From assembly GCA_039715185.1 (NCBI GenBank), contig JBDLIA010000009.1, positions 1 to 64,000 of the forward strand: 64,000 nt of DNA, written 5' to 3'. Position numbers and translations under genes: made by a program. This stretch comes from Gemmatimonadota bacterium. GTDB lineage: Bacteria; Gemmatimonadota; Gemmatimonadetes; Longimicrobiales; RSA9. The notes under the pieces were generated by a model that saw nothing but the letters and a program-made list of their open reading frames with translations, was not told the origin of the DNA and searched no databases. Within the stretch, counting starts at the first letter, position 1. Every line of letters begins with the position of its first letter. Of this stretch, positions 42,944 through 51,638 are shown piece after piece.

Positions 42944-42971
42944 TTGTCCGCCGCCCGGCCGCGTCTATCTT
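42944..42971 (+). promoter_or_regulatory. Possible promoter for tRNA-Arg(CCU)
   Basis: TTGTCC (42944-42949), a 16-base spacer and TATCTT (42966-42971) end 9 bases before the tRNA. This is a fair sigma-70-like match with a very short leader. TATCTT is also the -10 of the candidate ccm promoter at 46054, which adds some weight. Confidence 0.4.
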
Positions 42972-42980
42972 TCCTGCCGC

Positions 42981-43054
42981 GCCCTCGTAGCTCAGGTGGA
43001 TAGAGCGTGGGATTCCTAATCCCAAGGCCACAGGTTCGAGTCCTGTCGAGGGCA
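42981..43054 (+). tRNA. tRNA-Arg (CCU)
   Basis: A full 74-nt cloverleaf: acceptor GCCCTCG/CGAGGGC, D arm GCTC/GAGC, anticodon stem TGGGA/TCCCA with loop TTCCTAA (anticodon CCT), T arm ACAGG-TTCGAGT-CCTGT, discriminator A. CCA is not encoded. It reads AGG. Confidence 0.97.
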
Positions 43055-43078
43055 TTGCTGTAACGCTGGAGGCCCCTC

Positions 43079-43624
43079 ATGACGGATCGCGGAGTCTACG
43101 TTCGGGCTGGCATGCTGGACTTCGGCGTGAAGCTCGGGTACTCGGTCTGGGCCATCACGCTGCTGCTCCCGCAGACGCTGGTTGCGGGCCCGGGGCCTCC
43201 CAACTGGGGATATCTTACCTCACGCGGCTTTCTGGTCGGAACCGCCGCGTCCCTGACCCTCTGGCCGCTGGCGGGCGCCTTGTACGGCTGGCTGCGCTGG
43301 CGCCGGGAGGCTGCGCTGCCGCCCGAGGCGCCTCGTCTGGGGCCTTCCTTCCGCCTGGCCTTCGATCCACCCGAAACGACCGAACTGCGCGCACACGTAC
43401 GATTCTGGCTGGTGCAGTTCGGCGTAAAGACGGGCGTGTCCGTGTGGGTCGTCGTGTTCGTTCTCTGGCCGGTCTTCCTGGCCGCCGCCGACCCGCCCGA
43501 GTGGACCTACCTGGCGTCGAGCGAGTTCCTCTACGGCACCGTGTTCTCCGCTCTCCTTTGGCCGCTGGGTGGCGCGCTGTACGGCTGGCTACGCTGGCGA
43601 AAGATCCGGGTCGGAGCCGGTTGA
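43079..43624 (+). CDS. Internally duplicated four-segment membrane protein
   Basis: 181 residues from ATG 43079 (GGAGG upstream). The protein is two copies of one module of about 65 residues: FGVKLGYSVWAITLLLP..., ending PLAGALYGWLRWRRE (14-75), and FGVKTGVSVWVVVFVLWP..., ending PLGGALYGWLRWRKI (about 115-176). Each module has two membrane segments joined by a PPNWGYL or PPEWTYL loop. A hydrophilic linker lies between. No family recognised. The gene sits alone between tRNA-Arg and the TPM gene. Confidence 0.75.
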   Translation: MTDRGVYVRAGMLDFGVKLGYSVWAITLLLPQTLVAGPGPPNWGYLTSRGFLVGTAASLTLWPLAGALYGWLRWRREAALPPEAPRLGPSFRLAFDPPETTELRAHVRFWLVQFGVKTGVSVWVVVFVLWPVFLAAADPPEWTYLASSEFLYGTVFSALLWPLGGALYGWLRWRKIRVGAG

Positions 43625-43793
43625 CGCCCCCGACCCGAACGGCCTGAAGATCTACCCGCCGATACGCGGCTTCCTCATCGTCGCCGCCGGTGCTCCGGGA
43701 GCGCTCGGTTTGGCCTCCGCGGTGAAGCGCGGGCGCGCCCGGCTCGTATTATCCCCGGAGCGGAGACGAGAGCCAAGAATCGCGGCGGGAGCC

Positions 43794-44678
43794 ATGGCCA
43801 GGACGAACAGAGCGCGGAGGGGACTAGCTGCCGCATCACTGATGGCCGCCGCAGCGCTGGTGGCCGCGGCGAGCGGCGTCTCGCCCGCATCCGTGCGTGC
43901 GCAGCAGATCCCAGCTCCGGTAGGCTTCGTCAACGACTTCGCGGGCGTGATCGAGCCGGACGACGAGGCCCGGATCGGGCGGCTGATCGACGAGGTGCGA
44001 AGCAAGTCGAGCGGCGAGATCGTGGTCGTCACGCTCCGTTCCCTCGAGGGGAGGGCGGCGGAGGAAGTCGCTCGCTCCATCGGCCGGGACTGGGGGGTCG
44101 GCGCCCAGGGCGAGATCGGTGACCGCCAGCGCAACACGGGCGCGGTGGTCCTGGTCGTACCCAAGGAGACATCCCCCGACGGCCGCGGGCACTTCTTCGT
44201 GTCGCTCGGCACCGGCACCAACGCGTTCATCACCGCCGCCGAGGTGGGCAGGATTCGCGATCGTCTCGCGATCCCCGCGTTCCGCGAACAGGACTACGGG
44301 CAGGGCATCTTCCTTTCCGTGGCGGCGTTGGCGCTAGAATACGCCGAGGCTTTCGACTTCGAGATGACGGGAGAGATGCCCCGCCTGCCGGCGGACGGAG
44401 GGTCGAACGGCGACCCCGACCTGCGCACGATAGTGTTGCTGGTCTTCATCGCCCTCGTCGTCGTCGCGATCGTGGCCACGCGAGGCGGCGGCCGAGGCGG
44501 AGGGCCCGGAGGCCGCCGCGGGCGGCGCTGGCCGGTGGTCTTCATGCCCGTCCCGATGGGCGGGCGACACCGCGGCGGCTGGGGCGGCTTCGGAGGCTCG
44601 GGCGGAGGCGGAGGCGGATTCGGGGGGTTTGGAGGCGGAGGTGGATTCGGCGGCGGCGGCGGCGGCGGAAGCTGGTAG
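43794..44678 (+). CDS. TPM-domain (YgcG-like) exported protein with Gly-rich tail
   Basis: 294 residues from ATG 43794. A signal peptide (about 1-36; SLMAAAALVAAASGVSPASV) is followed by a TPM domain (about 42-180; VGFVNDFAGVIEPDDEARI; SSGEIVVVTLRSLEG; GTGTNAFITAAEVGRI), a membrane segment (about 210-232; TIVLLVFIALVVVAIVA), and a Gly/Arg then Gly/Phe-rich tail typical of the family. TPM domains have a Rossmann-like fold and are seen beside LemA genes. LemA is encoded here one gene downstream. Enzymatic role unproven. Confidence 0.85.
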   Translation: MARTNRARRGLAAASLMAAAALVAAASGVSPASVRAQQIPAPVGFVNDFAGVIEPDDEARIGRLIDEVRSKSSGEIVVVTLRSLEGRAAEEVARSIGRDWGVGAQGEIGDRQRNTGAVVLVVPKETSPDGRGHFFVSLGTGTNAFITAAEVGRIRDRLAIPAFREQDYGQGIFLSVAALALEYAEAFDFEMTGEMPRLPADGGSNGDPDLRTIVLLVFIALVVVAIVATRGGGRGGGPGGRRGRRWPVVFMPVPMGGRHRGGWGGFGGSGGGGGGFGGFGGGGGFGGGGGGGSW

Positions 44679-44692
44679 AACGGAGCGAAGCA

Positions 44693-45448
44693 ATGACCGA
44701 TCCGAAGGAAACCGCGCGCCGATTCGTGGCGGACGTGACCGGCGTCTGGGGAGACCGGCTGCGCTCGGTAGTGCTGCACGGCTCGGTGGCGCGCGGCGAC
44801 GCGATACCGGGCGTGAGCGACATCAACCTCCTGCTCCTGGTGGACACGATCCGCATGGAGGACCTGGCCGCCGCGGGGCCGCTCGCGCGCCGCTGGGTGG
44901 AGCTGGGCAACAGCCCGCCCATGGTGCTGGATGCGGCCGACTGGGCCCACGCCTCCGACGCCTTCGCGATGGAGGTGTCCGACATGCTGGATCACCGCGA
45001 CGTGCTGCTGGGCGACGACCCGCTGGCGGGAGTGAGCGTCTCCCCGGACGCTCTCCGCCTGCAGCTCGAAACCGAGCTGCGGGGCGCCGTGGTCCGACTG
45101 CACGAGGAACTCATGCTGTCGGCTTCCGAGCCCGACGAGGTGGGCGCGCTGCTGCTGCGCGCCCTGCCGTCCTTCCAGACGTACATGAGGGCGACGCTCA
45201 GGGTGGCCGGCAGGCCCGTCCCGGAGGAAGGGGATGAAGTGGTGCGGGAGGCCGCCCGCACGGTGGGCGGTGATCCGTCCGCCTTCCTGGAAGCACGCCG
45301 ATCGCGCCGCTCCGGGTCGGCGCCCGATAGGAGCCTCTCCCACCCCGAGGTGGAGGGGTACTACCGGCTGATGGAACGGACGGTGCGTTACGTGGACGGC
45401 TTGGACCGTCATCGAAAAACGACCCTTGGAGAGGAATCCGAAAAATGA
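44693..45448 (+). CDS. Nucleotidyltransferase-like protein with altered catalytic motif
   Basis: 251 residues. The pol-beta nucleotidyltransferase signature is present as VVLHGSVARGDAIPGVSDINLLLLV, but the second metal-binding Asp of the usual SD[IL]D is Asn (SDIN). That predicts weak or altered catalysis. The C-terminal part is helical, with a long region rich in Glu/Ala/Arg (about 125-245). It lies between the TPM and LemA genes, which are usually adjacent, and overlaps LemA by ATGA. A role with those two is inferred from position. A sensor or inactive binding protein is an alternative. Confidence 0.7.
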   Translation: MTDPKETARRFVADVTGVWGDRLRSVVLHGSVARGDAIPGVSDINLLLLVDTIRMEDLAAAGPLARRWVELGNSPPMVLDAADWAHASDAFAMEVSDMLDHRDVLLGDDPLAGVSVSPDALRLQLETELRGAVVRLHEELMLSASEPDEVGALLLRALPSFQTYMRATLRVAGRPVPEEGDEVVREAARTVGGDPSAFLEARRSRRSGSAPDRSLSHPEVEGYYRLMERTVRYVDGLDRHRKTTLGEESEK

Positions 45449-46029
45449 ACGGTCGATGGCTCCTGATCCCGCTGGTCCTCTCGCTGTCCGGCTGTGGCTT
45501 CAATCGCATCCAGTCGCTCGACGAACAGGTCGGCCAGATGCGGGCGAACATCGAGACCGAGTTGATGCGCAGGAACGACCTCATCCCGAACCTGGTCGCC
45601 ACCGTCGACGAGGCCGCGGAGTTCCAGCAGGAAACGTTCACGCAGGTCGCCCAGGCGCGAGCCGGGCTGGCCCAGGCCAGCGAACAGATGGCGCAGGGCG
45701 TGGACGCGCAGGTGGATCCCAACGAATTGGGGCGGCTGTCGGCCGACGTCGCGCGCAACATGCGCCTGTTCATCAACGTAGCGGTGGAAGCCTATCCCGA
45801 TCTCACCGCCAACGAGAACTTCCGTGCGCTGCAGGATGAGCTGACCGAAACCGAGAACCGGATCAGCGTCGCGCGCCAGGACTACAACGAGGCCGTCCAG
45901 GTGCACAACACGTTCATCCGGCAGTTCCCGCAGGTCGTCACGGCCAAGGTCATCGGCGCGGACCGGCACCAGTCCTTCGAAGCTCCCGAAGAGGCGAGGG
46001 AAGCGCCGACGGTCGACTTCGGCAACTGA
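45445..46029 (+). CDS. lemA: LemA family lipoprotein
   Basis: 194 residues. N-terminal lipobox LSLSGC (Cys at 17) predicts a lipoprotein. The LemA core is clear: RIQSLDEQVGQMRANIETELMRRNDLIPNLVATV, then long helices, and QDYNEAVQVHNTFIRQFPQVV near the C-terminus. LemA proteins are helical membrane-anchored scaffolds; the bacterial function is not well defined. It is coupled to the nucleotidyltransferase-like gene. After it a candidate promoter begins the ccm operon. Confidence 0.9.
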   Translation: MNGRWLLIPLVLSLSGCGFNRIQSLDEQVGQMRANIETELMRRNDLIPNLVATVDEAAEFQQETFTQVAQARAGLAQASEQMAQGVDAQVDPNELGRLSADVARNMRLFINVAVEAYPDLTANENFRALQDELTETENRISVARQDYNEAVQVHNTFIRQFPQVVTAKVIGADRHQSFEAPEEAREAPTVDFGN

Positions 46030-46053
46030 GGCGCCCGGCGGGCGGCCCGCGGG

Positions 46054-46082
46054 GTGACCCGGAAGCCCCCGGGCCCTATCTT
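46054..46082 (+). promoter_or_regulatory. Possible promoter of the ccm operon
   Basis: GTGACC (46054-46059), a 17-base spacer and TATCTT (46077-46082) lie 71 bases upstream of the ccmA start, in the only sizeable gap between lemA and the ccm genes. Match to consensus is moderate. Confidence 0.4.
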
Positions 46083-46152
46083 TGCGCGGTTCGCGGGCGG
46101 GGCGGTGACGCCTCGCCCGGTTTGTCGACCTGTGCTTTCGCCCGCATAGCTA

Positions 46153-46869
46153 TTGAGACCTGACCAGGCCACGCCTTCGACGCCTCCCGCGCTCGTGCTG
46201 CGGGGCGTCGCCCGTCGCTTCGAGCGCCACTGGGCGCTGCGCGGGGTGGACCTGACCGTCCGCTCCGGAGAGTCGATCGCGCTCGCGGGCCCGAACGGCA
46301 GCGGCAAGACCACGCTGCTGCGCATCGCCGCGACGCTGATTCGCCCCACGCGGGGAGCGGGCGAGGTGTGCGGCCACGACCTGGTTCTCGGCGCGGACGC
46401 GGCGCGCCGAAACGTGGGACTGCTCGCTCATCGTACCGGCCTGTACGAGGATCTTTCCGCCCGGCAGAACCTGAGCTTCGCGGCGAGGATGCTCGGCCTG
46501 GGCCCGCGCCCGGCAAGCCTGGCCGTCGTTCTCGACAGGGTCGGCCTGTCAGCCCACGCTGATCGCAGGGTCCGGGGGTTCTCCTCGGGCATGCGCCGCA
46601 GGCTCGCGCTGGGACGGCTGCTGCTCGCGCCGCCCCGGCTGCTGCTGCTCGACGAACCCTTCGCCAGCTTCGACGCCGCCGGCCTGGAGCTCCTCGAAGG
46701 TGTGACGCGCGAGCTCTCCGAGGCTGGCAGCTCGGTCGTCGTGGCCACCCACGACCTGGTGAGGGCAAGCAGGATCGTCGACCGCGTGGTCTACCTGAAG
46801 AGAGGCCGGGTGGTACCGAGCAACCCGGCCGGCTCGGCGCGCGGCCTGCCCGCGACCGTGGCCCGTTGA
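46153..46869 (+). CDS. ccmA: Heme exporter ATPase CcmA
   Basis: 238 residues from TTG 46153. ABC ATPase with Walker A GPNGSGKTT, signature region FSSGMRRRLALGRLLL, Walker B LLLLDEPF and H-loop ATHDL. The non-standard signature SSG is normal for CcmA. It powers the CcmABCD complex that releases holo-CcmE. TTGA overlap with ccmB. Confidence 0.93.
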   Translation: MRPDQATPSTPPALVLRGVARRFERHWALRGVDLTVRSGESIALAGPNGSGKTTLLRIAATLIRPTRGAGEVCGHDLVLGADAARRNVGLLAHRTGLYEDLSARQNLSFAARMLGLGPRPASLAVVLDRVGLSAHADRRVRGFSSGMRRRLALGRLLLAPPRLLLLDEPFASFDAAGLELLEGVTRELSEAGSSVVVATHDLVRASRIVDRVVYLKRGRVVPSNPAGSARGLPATVAR

Positions 46870-47570
46870 GCGCGCACCCCTCCGAATCCGGCGCCGGCGA
46901 GATCTCGCGTATCCTGGCGGTCGCATGGAAGGACGTCCTGATGGAGGCGCGTTCGCGCGCGAACTTCGCCGCGGTCGTGGGGTTCGCCGTGCTGATGCTC
47001 GTCCTGTTCGGGTTCGCGCTAGGGCCGGACTCGCGGGCGCTCGCCCAGGCGGCGGCCGGCGTCCTCTGGCTGACCGTGATCTTCAGCTCGGTGCTGGCGT
47101 TCGGGCGAACCTACCAGCTGGAACTCGAGGACGGGGCTCTGGACTCCCTCCTCATGTACCCGGGAGACCGGCGCTCGCTGTTCCTCGGGAAGGTGATCGG
47201 CGCGCTCGCGTTCGTGTTCGCCGTGGAGGCGATCGTGGTACCGCTGGCAGGCATTCTGTACGGGCTGCCTGTGTTGGTCGCACTGCCCGACCTGCTGCCG
47301 ATCATGGTATTGGGCACGATCGGGATCGTGGCGCTCGGTACTTTCTACGCCGGCATGGCGAGCCGCGTCCGAGCCCGGGAGGTTCTGCTTCCCCTGCTGC
47401 TTTTTCCCATGCTCGCCCCCATTGTAATCGCCGCGGTCAAAGCGACCGACGTGGTGCTCATCGGCGACGCCATCGCCGAGCGCGTGAACTGGCTCGGCCT
47501 GCTCGCCGGATTCGACGCGATCTTCCTGGCGGCGGCGTACCTGCTATTCGGCGCCGTCGTAGAGGACTGA
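46866..47570 (+). CDS. ccmB: Heme exporter permease CcmB
   Basis: 234 residues from TTG 46866, overlapping ccmA. About six membrane segments. Features include RILAVAWKDVLMEARSRANF at the N-terminus, ELEDGALDSLLMYPGDRRSLFLGK, and a long hydrophobic C-terminal half. Membrane partner of CcmA in cytochrome c maturation. Confidence 0.92.
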   Translation: MSAHPSESGAGEISRILAVAWKDVLMEARSRANFAAVVGFAVLMLVLFGFALGPDSRALAQAAAGVLWLTVIFSSVLAFGRTYQLELEDGALDSLLMYPGDRRSLFLGKVIGALAFVFAVEAIVVPLAGILYGLPVLVALPDLLPIMVLGTIGIVALGTFYAGMASRVRAREVLLPLLLFPMLAPIVIAAVKATDVVLIGDAIAERVNWLGLLAGFDAIFLAAAYLLFGAVVED

Positions 47571-47598
47571 CGGCCTAGACGACCAGGAGGTCTCGACC

Positions 47599-48339
47599 TT
47601 GATCCCGGACAACGACACAGGAGCGGCGGCTGCCGCCGGGCCGCTGCTGCGGCGGGGACCGGCGCTCGCCCTATTCGGCCTGGCCGCGGCGGCGTTCTTC
47701 GCTTACGCGCAGTGGTACGGCCTGAACACCGGTCCCGAGCGGGACATGGGGCACCTGCAGAAGATCCTGTACGTGCACGTGCCGTCCGCCTGGATCGCCT
47801 TCCTCTCTTTCGCCGTCGTGTTTCTCGCCGGGGTTTGGTACCTGGCGACGCGCAGCGAGCGCGCCGACGAGCTGGGCGCTTCGGCCGCCGAGGTCGGCAC
47901 GCTCCTGAACGGACTGGTGCTTCTCCAGGGCATGATCTGGGCGAAGCCCAGTTGGGGAGTATGGTGGACGTGGGACGCGCGGCTCTCCTCCACGTTGGTG
48001 CTGTTTCTGGTGTTCGTCAGCTATCTGGCGCTGCGGGCGCTGGTGGACGACCGCGAGCGGCGGGCACGCTGGAGCGCGGTGGTCGGCATACTCGGGGCGT
48101 TGGGCGTTCCGGTCGTCTACATGTCCGTGCGCTGGTGGCGCACGCTGCACCAGGTGCAGTCCACTCCGTCCACCATGGACCCGGCGTTCGCCACCGGGCT
48201 GCGGCTCAACGCCTTCGGCGTCCTGTTCGTGGGCGCCTTTCTCGTGCTCCTCAGACGCCGTGTCGCGCGCATGGACGCGGCGGTCGAGGCGATCGCAGAC
48301 GAACGCGCGCTGCGAGGGGAGGTCGATCATGTCGGGTGA
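47599..48339 (+). CDS. ccmC: Heme lyase CcmC
   Basis: 246 residues from TTG 47599, with CCAGGAGG upstream. Six membrane segments. Heme-handling motif WGVWWTWDARLSS, and the conserved His in LYVHVPSAW and in the WRTLHQ region. It loads heme onto CcmE in the periplasm. Overlaps the ccmD-like gene by 11 bases. Confidence 0.94.
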   Translation: MIPDNDTGAAAAAGPLLRRGPALALFGLAAAAFFAYAQWYGLNTGPERDMGHLQKILYVHVPSAWIAFLSFAVVFLAGVWYLATRSERADELGASAAEVGTLLNGLVLLQGMIWAKPSWGVWWTWDARLSSTLVLFLVFVSYLALRALVDDRERRARWSAVVGILGALGVPVVYMSVRWWRTLHQVQSTPSTMDPAFATGLRLNAFGVLFVGAFLVLLRRRVARMDAAVEAIADERALRGEVDHVG

Positions 48340-48478
48340 ATGGGGATGGGTCGCTGCGGCGTACGGGATTACCTGGGGAACGCTCCTTCTCTACTGGGGA
48401 TACGTGATGCGCAGGCAGCGCCGCGCTAGGCGCGCCCTGGAAGAGATCCTCGCTAGCGAGTCGGAGAACCCGCAATGA
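48329..48478 (+). CDS. ccmD: CcmD-like small membrane protein
   Basis: 49 residues from ATG 48329. One membrane segment (about 6-26; GWVAAAYGITWGTLLLYWGYV) followed by a basic cytoplasmic stretch (RRQRRARRALEE), the exact layout of CcmD. Position between ccmC and ccmE is diagnostic. ATGA overlap with ccmE. Confidence 0.85.
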   Translation: MSGEWGWVAAAYGITWGTLLLYWGYVMRRQRRARRALEEILASESENPQ

Positions 48479-48933
48479 TCCTCGAACGGAACCGAAAGCG
48501 GCTGACGGTGGTTGCGGGTCTCGTCATCATTCTGGCGGGTTTCAGCTACCTGGCTTGGGGCGGACTCGGGGAGAATCTGGTCTACTTCGTGACCCCCACG
48601 GAGCTGTCCGAACGCGGAGACGAAGGCGTGGACACTCCGGTACGCCTGGGCGGCATGGTCACGCCCGGCAGCGTGTCCTGGAAGGCCGACGAGCTGGACC
48701 TGCGATTTCAGCTCACGGACGGCGCCACCAGCTACGACGTGAAGGCGACCGGCGCTCCGCCCCAGATGTTTCGCGAGGGGATCGGCGTGGTCGTGGAGGG
48801 CAGCCTACAGACCGACGGCGAGTTCCACGCGCACAGCCTGATGGTCAAGCACTCCAACGAGTACCGCGCCCCCGCGGAGGGCGAGCGCCCGGAGGACCTC
48901 TACCGCGAGTTGGTCGGGCCGGATGCCGGCTAG
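48475..48933 (+). CDS. ccmE: Heme chaperone CcmE
   Basis: 152 residues. N-terminal membrane anchor (about 10-30), then the CcmE beta-barrel (VRLGGMVTPGSVSW; VEGSLQTDGEFHAHSLMVKHSNEY). The heme-binding histidine is in KHSNEY, matching the HxxxY type rather than the CxxxY variant. It carries heme to CcmF. Confidence 0.94.
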   Translation: MILERNRKRLTVVAGLVIILAGFSYLAWGGLGENLVYFVTPTELSERGDEGVDTPVRLGGMVTPGSVSWKADELDLRFQLTDGATSYDVKATGAPPQMFREGIGVVVEGSLQTDGEFHAHSLMVKHSNEYRAPAEGERPEDLYRELVGPDAG

Positions 48934-48963
48934 GCTCGCCGCCAGACACGGAGAGCGCGAGGC

Positions 48964-50985
48964 GTGATCCGCATCCTAGGTCACAGCAGCATCGTGGCGG
49001 CGTTGCTCGTCGCCGGCTACGGCGTGGCAGCGGCGGTGGGCGGCGTGCGCAGGGGCCGCGCGGACCTCCTGAGCAGCGCGCGCGTCGCCACCTACGCCAC
49101 CTTCGCGCTGCTGCTGGCCGCCAACCTGGCGATGGTCTACGCGCTCGTGACGCACGACTTCAGCGTGGGCTACGTCGCGCAGGTCGGGAATCGCTCCACG
49201 CCGCTGTTCTACACGGTCATCTCGTTGTGGGGCGCGCTCGAGGGATCCATCCTCTTCTGGGGACTGGTCCTGGCGGGGTATTCGGCGGCGGTCGTGTTCC
49301 TGAACCGGGACCGGCACGGGTCGCTGGTGCCGTACGCCACGGCGACGCTACTCGTCATAGGCATCTTCTTCTACCTGCTCCTGCTGGGTCCCGCCGATCC
49401 GTTCACGCTGGTCGATCCCGTACCGGCCGATGGACCGGGGCCGAACCCGCTGCTGCAGAACCACATTCTCATGGGCATCCACCCGCCCCTGCTGTACCTG
49501 GGGTACGTGGGGTTGTCCGTGCCGTTCGCGTTCGCGATCGGGGCGCTTCTGAGCGGCAGGGTCGAGGACGGCGCGTGGCTGCGCCTGACCCGACGATGGA
49601 CGATCGCTGCGTGGGCTTTTCTGTCGCTGGCGATCATGGCGGGCATGTGGTGGTCCTACGAGGTGCTGGGCTGGGGCGGCTACTGGGCCTGGGATCCCGT
49701 CGAGAACGCGTCCTTCCTGCCGTGGCTGACCGCGACGGCGTTCCTGCACTCGGCCATGGTGGAGGAGCGCCGCGGGCTGCTGCGCATGTGGAACCTGAGC
49801 CTCATCGTGGCGACGTTCCTGCTGACGATCTTCGGGACGTTTCTGACGCGCAGCGGTATCGTGGCGTCGGTCCACGCCTTCGCCGAAGGCGAGATAGGCT
49901 ACTGGTTCCTGGGCTTCATCGCCGTTTGCCTGGTCTTCTCCCTGGCGCTGCTGCTCGGCCGCAGCGCGGCGCTCCGCTCCGAGGGGCGCCTGGGCGGAGT
50001 GGCGACCCGGGAGACCGTATTCCTGTTCAACAACCTGCTCCTCACGGTGTTCACGTTCACCGTGCTGCTCGGCACCGTGTATCCGCTGGTGGCCGAGGCG
50101 TTCCGGGGGGTCAAGGTCAGCGTGGGCGCGCCGTTCTTCAATCGCATGACGCTGCCGCTCATCGTCGCGCTGCTGTTCCTGCTCGGCGTCGGCCCCGCGT
50201 TGCCGTGGCGAGCCGCGACGCGCGAGGAGCTCAAGGAGCGGTTCCGGGTGCCGACGATCGCGGCGGTGGCGGCGCTGGCGTTTGCGGTTCTTGTCGGCAC
50301 ACGCAACCCCTACGCGTTCGCCGCGTTCGCGTTCGCCGGCTGGGCGGGCGCCACCAACCTCCAGGAGTTCTGGCGCGGGGCCAGGGCGCGGATGCGCGCT
50401 CACGGCGAAGGGCCCGCCACCGCGCTGGTTCGGCTCGTGCGCTCGGGCGGGCGGCGCTACGGCGGCTACGTCGCGCACCTGGGCATCCTCATGATGGCGG
50501 TGGGCATAGCGGCCTCATCGGTGTTCCGGGTCGAGACCGAGCGGACCCTGAGGCCCGGGGAGACGCTCGAGATAGAGGGCTACACGCTGCGCTTCGACGG
50601 CGTCTCGGCGCGCGAAGAGCCGAGGCGTTTCGTGGTGTGGGCCGACATGGCGCTCCTGGACGCGGCCGGCGAGCCGCGTGAGGTGCTCCGTCCGCGGCTG
50701 AACTTCTACCGCACCAGCGACCAGCCGGTCACCACGCCCGCGGTAAGGGAGCGGCCCCACCGGGACCTCTACCTCGTGCTGATGGCCTTCGAGCGCGACG
50801 GGTCGTCGGTCACGATCCAGGCGCTGGTGCAGCCGCTCGTGGTATGGATCTGGATCGGCGGCGTGGTGGTGGCCCTGGGCGCCTTGATCTCGCTCCTGAC
50901 CGGCCGACGACGCGGCAAGCCGGGCCGGCTTTCGCGCACGGACGCGATTCGCCTCACCCGGGCGCCGACCGCGGGCGCGCCGTGA
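48964..50985 (+). CDS. ccmF: Cytochrome c heme lyase CcmF
   Basis: 673 residues from GTG 48964. About 14 membrane segments, the tryptophan-rich motif GWGGYWAWDPVENASFLPW and conserved His residues (HSAMVEERRGLL; HPPLLYLGY). A large C-terminal periplasmic region precedes the last membrane segment. It joins heme to apocytochromes with CcmH. GTGA overlap with ccmG. Confidence 0.95.
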   Translation: MIRILGHSSIVAALLVAGYGVAAAVGGVRRGRADLLSSARVATYATFALLLAANLAMVYALVTHDFSVGYVAQVGNRSTPLFYTVISLWGALEGSILFWGLVLAGYSAAVVFLNRDRHGSLVPYATATLLVIGIFFYLLLLGPADPFTLVDPVPADGPGPNPLLQNHILMGIHPPLLYLGYVGLSVPFAFAIGALLSGRVEDGAWLRLTRRWTIAAWAFLSLAIMAGMWWSYEVLGWGGYWAWDPVENASFLPWLTATAFLHSAMVEERRGLLRMWNLSLIVATFLLTIFGTFLTRSGIVASVHAFAEGEIGYWFLGFIAVCLVFSLALLLGRSAALRSEGRLGGVATRETVFLFNNLLLTVFTFTVLLGTVYPLVAEAFRGVKVSVGAPFFNRMTLPLIVALLFLLGVGPALPWRAATREELKERFRVPTIAAVAALAFAVLVGTRNPYAFAAFAFAGWAGATNLQEFWRGARARMRAHGEGPATALVRLVRSGGRRYGGYVAHLGILMMAVGIAASSVFRVETERTLRPGETLEIEGYTLRFDGVSAREEPRRFVVWADMALLDAAGEPREVLRPRLNFYRTSDQPVTTPAVRERPHRDLYLVLMAFERDGSSVTIQALVQPLVVWIWIGGVVVALGALISLLTGRRRGKPGRLSRTDAIRLTRAPTAGAP

Positions 50986-51638
50986 GCTGGGTGCGCGCGG
51001 CGTTGGGGGCGCTGGCTGCCGTGCCTATCCTCGCGCTGTTGCTTTTCGGCATGGGGCGCGATCCGCGCGCCATCGAGTCACCTCTGCCGGGCCGCGCCGC
51101 GCCTGCGTTCGAGCTGCCGAGGCTGGATGGAACCCCCACGCGGGGAGCAGCGGCGACTGCGGATCTGCCCGACCTGTACTCCCTGGGCGCCGACAGCGGC
51201 GACATCGTCGTGGTCAACTTCTTCGCGTCTTGGTGTGTGGCGTGCCGCAACGAGCACGGGCCGCTGGGCGAAGCCGCCGAGTTCTACGCCGACAGCGGCG
51301 TGCGCTTTTACGGCGTCGCCTATCAGGACCGGCCGGAGGATGCCCTGCGCTGGATAAGGGGCATGGGCGGGCAGGTGTACCCGGCGTTGCTCGACCCCGG
51401 GTCCCGCACGGCCATCGAGTACGGCCTGTGGGGCGTCCCCGAGACCTTCTTCGTGGATCGCGACGGACGCGTCGCGTACAAGCACGTCGGTCCGGTGTAC
51501 CGAGGGCTGCTGACCGAGCGGATCGAGGCGCTGCTGGCGGGGGAGACCGAAGTGGACGGCGAGGCGGCGACTTCCTCGCCGGGTTGGCAACGCGGCGCGG
51601 AGGCTCCAGGCGCCACGCCGGAGCTGGGCGTCCCGTGA
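50982..51638 (+). CDS. ccmG: Periplasmic thioredoxin CcmG/DsbE
   Basis: 218 residues from GTG 50982. N-terminal membrane anchor (about 5-23), then a thioredoxin fold with redox motif WCVACRNEHGPL, GVAYQDRPEDALRWI and cis-Pro region YGLWGVPETFFVDRDG. It reduces the CxxCH motif of apocytochromes. The roughly 30-residue tail after the thioredoxin fold is Gly/Ala/Pro-rich and dispensable-looking. GTGA overlap with ccmH. Confidence 0.93.
   Translation: MSWVRAALGALAAVPILALLLFGMGRDPRAIESPLPGRAAPAFELPRLDGTPTRGAAATADLPDLYSLGADSGDIVVVNFFASWCVACRNEHGPLGEAAEFYADSGVRFYGVAYQDRPEDALRWIRGMGGQVYPALLDPGSRTAIEYGLWGVPETFFVDRDGRVAYKHVGPVYRGLLTERIEALLAGETEVDGEAATSSPGWQRGAEAPGATPELGVP

Noticed and set aside
44542-44985. 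Short tandem Gly-codon repeats mistaken for a repeat array
   Set aside because: They encode the Gly/Phe-rich tail of the TPM protein; spacing is irregular and there are no spacers as in CRISPR.
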